A stretch of DNA of 64,000 bases from Enterobacter cloacae. GTDB taxonomy: Bacteria; Pseudomonadota; Gammaproteobacteria; Enterobacterales; Enterobacteriaceae. A program made the translations under genes and the position numbers. Below are positions 8,363-15,112 of the stretch, piece after piece. The stretch is taken from assembly GCF_013375935.1 (NCBI RefSeq), contig NZ_CP056117.1:496001-560000 (forward strand), given 5' to 3'. Below the pieces are notes generated by a model. It did not search any database and had not been told where the DNA came from. It was given only the letters and a program-made list of their open reading frames with translations. How positions within the stretch are numbered: the stretch's first letter is position 1; each line of letters opens with the position of its first letter.

Positions 8363-9479
8363 GTTCCGTGCTCCCTTGTTCGGTCATGTAGCCCTTGCCC
8401 GCGCGGATCGCGGCAAGCGGCACCAGAATGTGTTCAGCCTGCAGGCTGTCGTTTTCAGCATCCGTCAGCACCGTCGGCTGGCGCTTAACGGTGAACAGCG
8501 TCAGGTCGGCGTCGAGGCCGGGCTCGATACGTCCTTTGCGCGTCAGGCGCAGGCCGTCGGCGGCGTTCGCGGTGACGCAGTCAATCACCTGCGGCAACGA
8601 CATGCCGATGGCGAGGAATTTTGACATCACGCTCGAAAGCGAGCCGACCGGGCCGTTAATGCGGTTGCGGCAGTAGATATCCGAGCTGATGGTGTGCGGC
8701 AGAATGCCCATCGCGATGGCGCGTTTCGCCACCTCAAAGCTGAAGCTCGCCGTACCGTGGCCAACGTCCAGGCGCACGCCGCGCTTCAGGGCGGAGGTGA
8801 TGGAGGCGCGCAGCTCGCCGGAGGGCGTCAGAATGCGGTTTGGCTTGCCGTTGTAGCAGTGGGTAATGATGTCGCCGGAGCTTAACAGCTCGGCAATTTC
8901 GTCGAGGTTCGGCGGATTGTTGCCGATGTGCACCATCAGCGGCAGGCCGCCGTTCTCTTTCTGAATGGCCTTCGCGCGCTCCAGCGGGGTAATACCGTTT
9001 TCCCCCACCACGCTGCTGCTCATGCGCGCCTTCAGGCCGACGATAAAATCAGGATGGCGCTTCACCGCCTGCTTTACGGCATCGGCATCAATATTCGCCA
9101 TATTGGCCAGCTCGTTCTGGGCAATCAGCCCCACGCGGGAGATATTCAGCAGGGCAAACACCTCGGTTGAGGCTTTGCGGGTAATTTCATAGAAATCGTC
9201 CACGTCGTCGGCACCGGTACTGCCCGCGTCCACCACGGTGGTGACGCCGGTGGCAATGCCGACGCTGTCCGGCTCGTCGTGGTAAATGGGGGAGTTCGGG
9301 TAGCAGTGAACGTGGGAGTCAATCCAGCCCGCGCTGACGAACACGTTACCGTTAAGCTCAACCGTTTTGCGGGCGGGAGCGTCAATTTCGCCTGTCGCGG
9401 CGATCTTCCCGTCCTGAATGGCGATATCGGTCAGGGTATCGTCGGCAAGGCGCGCACGGCGCAGGAGTAAATCAAACAT
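8346..9479 (-). CDS. Amidohydrolase/deacetylase family metallohydrolase
   Basis: The 377-residue protein is a cytoplasmic metal-dependent hydrolase of the amidohydrolase superfamily, of the group structurally studied as EF_0837/AHA_3915. The metal ligands can be followed: the HxH motif in DSHVHCYP (His56, His58), a lysine suited to carboxylation in VGLKARMSSS (Lys150), His184 in LMVHIGNNPP, His207 in DIITHCYNG and an aspartate in RLDVGHGTASFS. It sits just upstream of, and overlaps, the ammonia lyase gene, so removal of an N-acyl group before deamination is a reasonable role, but this is inferred. The start has an AGGAG Shine-Dalgarno. Confidence 0.85.
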   Translation of the reverse strand: MFDLLLRRARLADDTLTDIAIQDGKIAATGEIDAPARKTVELNGNVFVSAGWIDSHVHCYPNSPIYHDEPDSVGIATGVTTVVDAGSTGADDVDDFYEITRKASTEVFALLNISRVGLIAQNELANMANIDADAVKQAVKRHPDFIVGLKARMSSSVVGENGITPLERAKAIQKENGGLPLMVHIGNNPPNLDEIAELLSSGDIITHCYNGKPNRILTPSGELRASITSALKRGVRLDVGHGTASFSFEVAKRAIAMGILPHTISSDIYCRNRINGPVGSLSSVMSKFLAIGMSLPQVIDCVTANAADGLRLTRKGRIEPGLDADLTLFTVKRQPTVLTDAENDSLQAEHILVPLAAIRAGKGYMTEQGSTEHAFDL

Positions 9480-9521
9480 AAGGTTCTCCTGATAAATCGG
9501 GCGCCGGAGCGCCCGCGGGTA

Positions 9522-10163
9522 TTAAAGGGCGACCGGGAACAGCCAGCCCAAAATCATTGCGCCGAGGATGGCGCCACCGGTGATCGGCTTCTGCCAGATG
9601 TAGAACAGCAGCGCACCCACCAGGGAGCCGACGCCGATAGGAATGGAGGCCGTCATGGCGCTGAGGATAATCAGCGGACCGAGGAAGCGGCCGGAAGCGT
9701 TGCCCGCGCCCATCATCACGTCTGCACCGTAGGTAGAGTTACTCTGGTTGATGGTGAACTTACGCGCCAGGATGATGACGTAGCCAATCGCCAGGCCAAT
9801 CACCAGGCCGGTAATCAGCGAGGCAATGAAGTTGGTCACCGGGAACATGATCCCCGCACCCAGCAGCAGCGCCGGCACGCCAAGCCCCACGCCGGTCTGG
9901 ATCGCCCCGCCGATGTCGAGGATCCCCACCAGCGAGCCTTCGATAATACGGGCGAACAGGAAGCTCGCGCCGAACGCGGCCACCGCGCCGTACACGCCGG
10001 TATCAATCCCCGCCTTCAGCATCGCCACGAAGGCCACTTCGTTAAACGCGCCGATGCCGTAGAGGTAGTACATGTGCGTCCCGGCAAACACGCCGGAGGA
10101 GAGCAGGCCAACGAAGATCGGGAACGACCAGTCGGCATACCAAAAACCTTTATTCTGTTCCAT
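9522..10163 (-). CDS. DUF4310 integral membrane protein
   Basis: The 213-residue protein is strongly hydrophobic with about six predicted membrane segments, rich in Gly and Ala (for example LGVPALLLGAGIMFPVTNFIASLITGL split by short loops). It starts MEQNKGFWYADWSFPIFVG and ends in a hydrophobic segment. It resembles the DUF4310 family, which always seems to travel with DUF4311, DUF4312 and SFCGS proteins. No transporter family motif is recognised. With the neighbouring DUF4311 protein it probably forms the membrane part of an uptake system. The Shine-Dalgarno is AGGAG, and the gene is separated from DUF4311 by 12 bases. Confidence 0.8.
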   Translation of the reverse strand: MEQNKGFWYADWSFPIFVGLLSSGVFAGTHMYYLYGIGAFNEVAFVAMLKAGIDTGVYGAVAAFGASFLFARIIEGSLVGILDIGGAIQTGVGLGVPALLLGAGIMFPVTNFIASLITGLVIGLAIGYVIILARKFTINQSNSTYGADVMMGAGNASGRFLGPLIILSAMTASIPIGVGSLVGALLFYIWQKPITGGAILGAMILGWLFPVAL

Positions 10164-10175
10164 TGGAGGCTCCTG

Positions 10176-10952
10176 TTATTTACCGCTGAGCGAGTTGTGG
10201 ATCATGTCGAGCCAGTTCGGCACCGTCAGATGGAAGGATTCGATCATCTTCATGTCGAAGCCGCGGAAGAAGCCGCTCAGCACGAACAGCAGAACGATGG
10301 CCGCCATCATCACCTTGGTAACGTGGTTCCAGCCGCTCTCTTCCACGCCTTTACCGATCAGGATCCCCAGCACCAGGCCCGGTACGGCGTTACCCATAAT
10401 CAGCTGCGCCGCGCCGCCGAAGATGGTGGCCCAGAAGCCCGATTTTTTACCCGCGTCGATGGCCGCCAGCCAGAAGATCACCGGCATTACGGTGTTCACC
10501 AGCAGGTTCGCCGCCGGCACCAGCACCTTCACGGCGGTGACCTGAAGCGCGGCCGGAACGGAGGAGGCGGTAAGGTTCAGGAAGGTCACGACAATCATGC
10601 CGATGATGCCGCAGGCAATCGCCATTTTGCGGGGATCGTGCAGCGTTTCGCCGACGTTACGGTTTTTGATCATCAGTGCGGCAGCACCCCAGTTTGGGAT
10701 GATGCGGTGGTCAACGTCCTGTGTGAAGGCGCCAGCGGCCACGGAAGAGGCCCAGGCGTTAAAGAAGAAGCCTAACCCAAAGGAGAAGTGGGACGCCGGA
10801 TCCCCTTCGCAGGAGTTCAGCTCCCCCAACGTACGAAACGCGCCCATACCCTGAGTGGTAGGCGCATGAAACATGCGTGCAGCCCCGGCTCCAACACCGA
10901 CGCCAACCAGGCCGCCAATGATGAGCGATTTTATTAATATAATTAAGAACAT
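10176..10952 (-). CDS. DUF4311 integral membrane protein
   Basis: The 258-residue protein has about six to seven hydrophobic segments. It starts MFLIILIKSLIIGGLVGVG with a Gly-rich first helix and contains polar stretches with possible ligand residues (GELNSCEGDPASHFSFG; DVDHRIIPNWG). It resembles the DUF4311 family. Being encoded next to DUF4310 and two small soluble proteins, it looks like one of two membrane subunits of an uncharacterised transporter, in the way IIC and IID pair in mannose-type PTS, although no sequence similarity to those is evident. Substrate and energy source are unknown. Confidence 0.8.
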   Translation of the reverse strand: MFLIILIKSLIIGGLVGVGVGAGAARMFHAPTTQGMGAFRTLGELNSCEGDPASHFSFGLGFFFNAWASSVAAGAFTQDVDHRIIPNWGAAALMIKNRNVGETLHDPRKMAIACGIIGMIVVTFLNLTASSVPAALQVTAVKVLVPAANLLVNTVMPVIFWLAAIDAGKKSGFWATIFGGAAQLIMGNAVPGLVLGILIGKGVEESGWNHVTKVMMAAIVLLFVLSGFFRGFDMKMIESFHLTVPNWLDMIHNSLSGK

Positions 10953-10974
10953 CAGTCTGCCCTTTTATGAATAA

Positions 10975-11274
10975 TCAGCGTTGCGTGACGAAGTCCACCT
11001 GGTCGAGATTGATGGCGGTCACGTTGACGGTCACATCCAGCTCCACGCTGTAGGTGCGTCTTTCCCGGCGCAAAAAGAAGAACAGAAAGGCTTCTTTTCG
11101 CACCGCTTCTTGCGCCTGAACGACCTGCACATCCTGTGGCTCAATACGCAGTAAGATATGCGGTGAGGCTTTCATCACCGCGGCCTGAACGTGGTTGAGC
11201 GCGTCGGCAAAGGCGCGCGCTTTGGCGTCGCCCTTCCCCTTCACCCTCACCGTGGTTGTGAACTGTTCTTTCAT
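10975..11274 (-). CDS. DUF4312 small soluble protein
   Basis: The 99-residue protein has no signal peptide or membrane segment and an alternating strand/helix pattern (TTTVRVKGKGDAKARAFADA near the N-terminus, then an amphipathic helix, and a closing strand VELDVTVNVTAINLD). It is the DUF4312 member of the cluster; function unknown. The open frame runs to 11301, but ATG at 11274 lies two bases after the stop of the SFCGS gene with no separate Shine-Dalgarno, which suggests coupled translation and stoichiometric expression of the two small proteins. Confidence 0.78.
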   Translation of the reverse strand: MKEQFTTTVRVKGKGDAKARAFADALNHVQAAVMKASPHILLRIEPQDVQVVQAQEAVRKEAFLFFFLRRERRTYSVELDVTVNVTAINLDQVDFVTQR

Positions 11275-11276
11275 GC

Positions 11277-11639
11277 TTATGCGCCGTATTTCTTCTGCCA
11301 CGCCTGCACCAGACGCTCGCCCAGCTCTTCTTTATCCATAAAGCCAAAGCCCAGCACGTTGCAGCCTTCGTTGATGGCGGTCACGCCCTCATCCACGGAA
11401 CGCATGCCGTACTTAGCCTTGTAGCCGTATTTGGTCTGGGCGGTGATGGCGCCCGCGCCGCCGCTGCCGCAGAACGAGATACCGAAGGTGGCGTTTTCCG
11501 CCTTCATTACGTCACCCAGCTTCATGTCCGCGGCCATGCCCGGTACGACAACCGCGCGCCCACCGGCTTTCTCCACGCCGGCAGCCACTTTCTGACCTTT
11601 GCCCAGGCGATCGCCAATCACGACTGTAATCTGTTCCAT
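11277..11639 (-). CDS. SFCGS-family glycine-rich protein
   Basis: The 120-residue soluble protein is named for its motif SFCGSGGAGA (Cys57). The N-terminus MEQITVVIGDRLGKGQKV suggests a beta strand followed by a glycine loop and helix. The Cys-Gly-x-Gly loop after a hydrophobic strand recalls the phosphocysteine loop of EIIB proteins such as UlaB in this same window (VCGNGQGSS), but in EIIB the cysteine lies near the N-terminus, so this is only a suggestion. The start ATG at 11639 has AAGGAG eight bases upstream; the longer frame to 11789 overlaps the previous gene and is rejected. Confidence 0.8.
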   Translation of the reverse strand: MEQITVVIGDRLGKGQKVAAGVEKAGGRAVVVPGMAADMKLGDVMKAENATFGISFCGSGGAGAITAQTKYGYKAKYGMRSVDEGVTAINEGCNVLGFGFMDKEELGERLVQAWQKKYGA

Positions 11640-11649
11640 GTGTTGCTCC

Positions 11650-11970
11650 TTAAAGGTTGTCTTTCGCGACTTCGAAGTGAACGGAGAGCAGCCAGGCCTC
11701 TTCATCAGGAAGGTTGCCAAACTGCGCCACCACTTCACGGGCGAGCCGCATTGAATCGGGTGAAATTTCGTCGAACAGCTCTGCTTCAACCTCCGGCAAC
11801 GGCTCGCCGGTCACGGACCGGTGCGCCATTGCGCGAACGTGGGAGGTCAGCATCTGCTCCTGTACTGCATTGGGGATGATGTTGTGCCGGGCCAGCAGGG
11901 CATAAACCTGCTGTAGCATGGTGTTCGCGAGCTGTTCAGTCTGCACCGCCTGTTCCCCAACGTCGTTCAT
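11650..11970 (-). CDS. Stand-alone PRD-domain protein
   Basis: The 106-residue protein looks like a single PTS regulation domain: a helical protein with the ending LPDEEAWLLSVHFEVAKDNL, where the histidine of the SVHFE segment corresponds to the conserved PRD phospho-acceptor region. No RNA-binding or DNA-binding domain is attached, so it cannot act as an antiterminator by itself. As the first gene of the operon it may modulate the PRD regulator encoded at the far end. An upstream GTG at 11988 is possible, but ATG at 11970 has GGAG six bases before it. Confidence 0.7.
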   Translation of the reverse strand: MNDVGEQAVQTEQLANTMLQQVYALLARHNIIPNAVQEQMLTSHVRAMAHRSVTGEPLPEVEAELFDEISPDSMRLAREVVAQFGNLPDEEAWLLSVHFEVAKDNL

Positions 11971-12056
11971 TACCGCTCCGTTAATCACTCGTCTTACCCC
12001 GTTAATGGCTCTGGAATAAAACTAACGTTGGGAGGGAAGGGTTTGTAGCGAGTTGT

Positions 12057-12076
12057 TTTCCACTTCAAAGTGGAAA
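12057..12076. promoter_or_regulatory. 20-bp palindrome upstream of the DUF4310 operon, possible operator
   Basis: TTTCCACTT-CA-AAGTGGAAA is a perfect 9-bp inverted repeat centred about 97 bp upstream of the operon's first start codon. Its position suits an operator for the PTS-domain regulator, but no consensus for that regulator is known to me. The half-site AAGTGGAAA recurs at 12185 and 12302. Confidence 0.5.
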
Positions 12077-12140
12077 GGCGAGCAGCGGCAGTGATCTGTG
12101 CCACATAAATGCGGTGAATCTGGATAAAACGCTGTATTTG

Positions 12141-12156
12141 CGTGATGAATATCACG
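12141..12156. promoter_or_regulatory. CRP-like site upstream of the DUF4310 operon
   Basis: CGTGATGAATATCACG has the CRP core GTGA-N6-TCAC in a perfect palindrome; only the outermost bases differ from TGTGA-N6-TCACA. It lies about 180 bp before the operon's first start codon on the minus strand, consistent with catabolite control of a sugar-degradation operon. The hok gene on the other strand begins further away. The 12000-12250 stretch holds this and the palindrome but no gene. Confidence 0.5.
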
Positions 12157-12252
12157 CTATTACGCGGCAATGGACAGGTCAGCGAAGTGGAAAAGATTAC
12201 GAGCCGACTCGTAGAAATGTGACGTGGATAAGGTTTTCTTATGGGGATCCGC

Positions 12253-12341
12253 TAGAGTGGCGGCGGGTGCTTGAGACTGACCGTCTCAGGCATGGGACGG
12301 AAAGTGGAAAGCCCCGCCTGATAAAAAATCAGGGCGGGGGC
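12253..12341 (+). promoter_or_regulatory. hok-type promoter -10 and structured 5' leader
   Basis: A -10-like TAGAGT (12253-12258) precedes CGGCGGGTGCTTGAGAC and GTCTCAGGCAT, the conserved 5' end of chromosomal hok mRNAs as I know it from E. coli hokC. It forms the stem TGAGAC/GTCTCA (12272-12288). A second, longer hairpin with a one-base bulge follows (GCCCCGCCTGAT at 12311 with its complement ending at 12341). In this family the leader folds the mRNA into an inactive form and is the target of an antisense Sok RNA; a Sok promoter on the minus strand was not identified. Confidence 0.55.
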
Positions 12342-12405
12342 TCGAAACGACACGTCACGACCGTGGAGTTCGCTACCTCGCCCGCTTTGAAGCAAGGAGG
12401 CATCC

Positions 12406-12561
12406 ATGAAACGCAGAAACCCAAGTATCGGGGTTTTGATGATTATTTCTTTGACAATAATCATCTTAACGCTGGTGACGAGGAAAACACTGTGCGAGAT
12501 CCGTTTTCGAAACGGCTCGCTTGAAGTGACAGCGCGGATGGAGTGTCGCTCCGGCAAGTAG
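12406..12561 (+). CDS. Hok/Gef-family type I toxin
   Basis: A 51-residue small membrane protein. It has a basic N-terminus (MKRRNPS), a single hydrophobic segment (about residues 8-24, GVLMIISLTIIILTLV) and the family signature TRKTLCEIRFRNGSLEV, with the conserved Cys in LCEIR, followed by the short periplasmic tail MECRSGK. Hok toxins insert in the inner membrane and collapse its potential when their mRNA escapes the antisense Sok RNA. A strong AAGGAGG lies seven bases before the ATG. In other Hok proteins the tail usually reads like AxxAYESxK; here it is RMECRSGK, a possible sign of decay or divergence. It lies between the accessory operon and cybC. Confidence 0.88.
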   Translation: MKRRNPSIGVLMIISLTIIILTLVTRKTLCEIRFRNGSLEVTARMECRSGK

Positions 12562-12570
12562 GGAGCAAAG

Positions 12571-12599
12571 ATGCGGGGGCGCTAACTGCGCCCCCGCAT
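12571..12599. terminator. GC-rich hairpin after the hok gene
   Basis: A perfect 12-bp stem (ATGCGGGGGCGC with GCGCCCCCGCAT) with a TAACT loop starts nine bases after the hok stop. There is no T-run on either strand, so it may be the 3' end structure of the hok mRNA or an inefficient terminator facing cybC. Confidence 0.55.
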
Positions 12600-12630
12600 A
12601 CGGGAAAGGACGTACAGCTCAGGCACCCAA

Positions 12631-13017
12631 TTAACGATATTTTTTGTGATAGGTATTGCGCGTGGTGGCAAACTGCTCCGCTGCCGCCTGGGCTTCCTTC
12701 ACCTTGCCTTCGTTAGCCAGCTTCAGCGCACCGTCGATCTGGCCGACCAGCACGTCAAAACCGTGACGGTAGTCTTTCATCTCGGCGCTGTCCGCCGCTT
12801 TGCTTTCCAGCTTCGGCGGCGTCGCCTTTTGCGCGTCCAGCGCCGCTTCGCGCATTTTGGTCAGGGCGTCTTTCATGTCCGCCGCATTGTCCGTTTTCTG
12901 CACAACCTTCAGGTTTTCGCTGAGAATATCCATATTGTCTTCGAGATCGGCAGCAAACGCGGACGAGCCAAGAACCAGCGTTGAAGCCGCGACGATCGCT
13001 AACAGGTGTTTACGCAT
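12631..13017 (-). CDS. cybC: Cytochrome b562
   Basis: This periplasmic electron-transfer haem protein of 128 residues forms a four-helix bundle. The signal peptide [22 protein letters not shown] (22 residues, shown here as known cleavage after AFA) is followed by ADLEDNM; the haem ligands are Met29 and His124 of the precursor (Met7 and His102 of the mature protein in E. coli). It is intact here, whereas some E. coli strains carry a damaged copy. The physiological partner is unclear. It is on the minus strand downstream of pmbA, separated by only 38 bases, in the same order as in E. coli. Confidence 0.96.
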   Translation of the reverse strand: MRKHLLAIVAASTLVLGSSAFAADLEDNMDILSENLKVVQKTDNAADMKDALTKMREAALDAQKATPPKLESKAADSAEMKDYRHGFDVLVGQIDGALKLANEGKVKEAQAAAEQFATTRNTYHKKYR

Positions 13018-13055
13018 TGCTCACTTCCTTTTTTATTATTAACAAAACGCTATCT

Positions 13056-14408
13056 TTATTGACCCGCAATTTTCATTTCGGGCAGAAGAACTGAACCACA
13101 CTGTATATTGCTGCGTGTTTCAATATCGTTACCGACCGTAACGATGTTGCGCCACATGCCCTTCAGGTTACCCGCGATGGTGATTTCGCTCACCGGATAC
13201 TGAATTTCGCCGTTTTCCACCCAGAAGCCCGCCGCGCCGCGCGAGTAGTCGCCGGTGATGCCGCTTACGCCCTGCCCCATCAGCTCGGTCACCACCAGGC
13301 CGGTGCCCATCTCTTTCAGCATCTGCTCAAAGCTCAGGCCCTGGCCGGCAATGCGCCAGTTGTGGATGCCGCCCGCGTGACCGGTGCTTTTCAGCCCCAG
13401 CTTGCGCGCGGAGTAGTTGGTCAGCAGCCACTGGGTCAGAATACCGTCCTTAACAATGTCGCGACGTTCGGTGCGAACGCCTTCGCTGTCGAACGGCGTG
13501 GAGGCCAGCCCTTTCAGCAGGTGCGGATGCTCTTCGATGGTCAGCCATTCCGGCAGGATCTGCTTGCCCAGCGAGTCGAGCAGGAAGGTCGATTTACGGT
13601 ACACCGAGCCGCCCGCGATAGCGCCCACCAGATGGCCAAACAGGCCGGTCGCCACTTCGTTGGCAAAGATCACCGGGGCCTTCATGGTGGAAAGCTTACG
13701 CGGCGACAGGCGTGACAGCGTGCGTTCGGCACACTCTTTACCCACCCACTCCGGAGACTGCAAATCCCCCAGCGCGCGGCCGATGGTATAGGCGTAATCA
13801 CGCTCCATGTCGCCGTTCTCTTCGGCGATCACGCAGCTGGAAAGCGAGTGACGGGTAGAGCAGTAGCCCTGCAGCATGCCATGTGAGTTGCCGAAGACTT
13901 TGATGCCGTAGTGGCTGTTGAAGCTGCCGCCTTCGGTATTGGTGATGCGTTTATCCGCCTGCAAAGACGCCTGTTCGGCGCGTGCGGCCAGCTCGATGGC
14001 TTCATCCGGGGTCACTTCCGCCGGGTGGAAAAGATCGAGATCCGGGGCATCAAACGCCAGCAGCTCTTTATCGGCCACGCCAGCGTAAGGATCCGGGGAG
14101 GTGTAACGGGCGATATCCAGCGCCGCCTGCACCGTACGGGCGATGGCATCCGGGCTGAGATCGGTAGACGAGGCGCTGCCTTTGCGATTCTGGTGATAAA
14201 CGGTGATCCCCAGCGCGCCATCGCTGTTGAATTCTACATTCTCCACTTCGCCATAGCGGGTGCTCACGCTAATGCCGGTGGTTTTGCTGACCGCCACTTC
14301 GGCGCCATCTGATTTACCTGAAGCGAGCGTCAGCGCGGTGGAGACGGCTTCTTCCAGGATCTTACGCTGCGCTTCAACTTGTGAGGTTACTTTCATCGCA
14401 AATGCCAT
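13056..14408 (-). CDS. pmbA: Metalloprotease PmbA/TldE
   Basis: The 450-residue protein is the TldE partner of the TldD/TldE zinc protease, which matures microcin B17, degrades unfolded peptides and removes CcdA. It is almost identical to the E. coli protein, with the N-terminal segment [18 protein letters not shown], the central [18 protein letters not shown] and the C-terminal [16 protein letters not shown]. TldE itself lacks the zinc-binding HExxxH motif, which is carried by TldD. The open frame runs to 14477, but MAFAMKV at 14408 matches the known start and length. It diverges from yjgA across a 95-bp gap. Confidence 0.96.
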   Translation of the reverse strand: MAFAMKVTSQVEAQRKILEEAVSTALTLASGKSDGAEVAVSKTTGISVSTRYGEVENVEFNSDGALGITVYHQNRKGSASSTDLSPDAIARTVQAALDIARYTSPDPYAGVADKELLAFDAPDLDLFHPAEVTPDEAIELAARAEQASLQADKRITNTEGGSFNSHYGIKVFGNSHGMLQGYCSTRHSLSSCVIAEENGDMERDYAYTIGRALGDLQSPEWVGKECAERTLSRLSPRKLSTMKAPVIFANEVATGLFGHLVGAIAGGSVYRKSTFLLDSLGKQILPEWLTIEEHPHLLKGLASTPFDSEGVRTERRDIVKDGILTQWLLTNYSARKLGLKSTGHAGGIHNWRIAGQGLSFEQMLKEMGTGLVVTELMGQGVSGITGDYSRGAAGFWVENGEIQYPVSEITIAGNLKGMWRNIVTVGNDIETRSNIQCGSVLLPEMKIAGQ

Positions 14409-14503
14409 ACTGTAAGAGAGAGTTAAGTGAAGTCTAACAGAGAACCGTTTTTCAGTGCGCGTCTTAACTGGTAACATTAGCCTCTTTTTTTAAGGAGCCT
14501 GAC

Positions 14504-15055
14504 ATGACTAAGCAGCCCGAAGACTGGCTCGACGACGTTCCCGGTGATGACATCGAAGACGAAGATGATGAGATCATCTGGGTCAGTAAAAGTGAAATTA
14601 AACGTGACGCCGAAGAGTTAAAACAGCTTGGCGCAGAGATGGTCGATCTGGGTAAAAACGCGCTGGATAAGATCCCGCTCGACCAGGATCTGCGTGATGC
14701 CATTGAACTGGCACAAAAAATCAAGAAAGAAGGGCGTCGCCGCCAGCTTCAGCTTATCGGTAAACTGCTGCGTCAGCGCGACGTTGAGCCGATCCGTCAG
14801 GCGCTGGACAAGCTGAAAAACCGCCACAACCAGCAGGTTGCGCTGTTCCATAAGCTGGAGCAGATCCGCGATCGTCTGATTGAACAGGGCGATGACGCCG
14901 TACCTGAAGTGCTGAACCTGTGGCCGGATGCCGACCGCCAGCAGCTGCGTTCGCTTATCCGTAACGCGAAGAAAGAGAAAGAAGGGAATAAGCCGCCGAA
15001 GTCTGCGCGTCTGATTTTCCAGTATCTGCGCGAGCTGTCCGAGAACGGCGAATAA
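14504..15055 (+). CDS. darP: Dual-action ribosomal maturation protein YjgA (DarP)
   Basis: A 183-residue acidic-then-basic helical protein that associates with pre-50S ribosomal subunits and helps 23S rRNA folding and peptidyl-transferase-centre maturation. It matches E. coli YjgA along its length: the acidic N-terminus [20 protein letters not shown], long charged helices ([20 protein letters not shown]) and the end [14 protein letters not shown]. It diverges from pmbA. The insertion sequence and a palindromic repeat follow it directly, replacing its normal downstream junction with mpl. Confidence 0.95.
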   Translation: MTKQPEDWLDDVPGDDIEDEDDEIIWVSKSEIKRDAEELKQLGAEMVDLGKNALDKIPLDQDLRDAIELAQKIKKEGRRRQLQLIGKLLRQRDVEPIRQALDKLKNRHNQQVALFHKLEQIRDRLIEQGDDAVPEVLNLWPDADRQQLRSLIRNAKKEKEGNKPPKSARLIFQYLRELSENGE

Positions 15056-15062
15056 TATGTTT

Positions 15063-15112
15063 CCCTCACCCCAAAGGGGAGAAGGGAATTGAACAGCCTC
15101 TCCCCTTTGGGG
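15063..15112. repeat. Palindromic intergenic repeat, copy D, split by the IS element
   Basis: CCCTCACCCC and CCTCTCCCCTTTGGGG continue, after the IS, into GGGGAGAGGGCTGGGGTGAGGGG at 16398-16420. Joined at one GGGG they rebuild a repeat of the same family as copies A and B, with a shorter left half. The GGGG at 15109-15112 and 16398-16401 is the likely 4-bp target duplication. Confidence 0.8.

Noticed and set aside
12075..12105. Sigma-54-like TGGCAC...GC sequence on the minus strand before the DUF4310 operon
   Set aside because: The distance between the GG and GC elements is one base too long, and the operon's regulator is not of the sigma-54-activator type used by the Salmonella dga operon.
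12114..12524. 136-residue open frame on the plus strand overlapping the hok region
   Set aside because: No ribosome-binding site or family resemblance; it runs through the CRP-like site and hok leader and overlaps the clear hok gene in another frame. Part of it could correspond to a mok-type overlapping frame, but this could not be shown.
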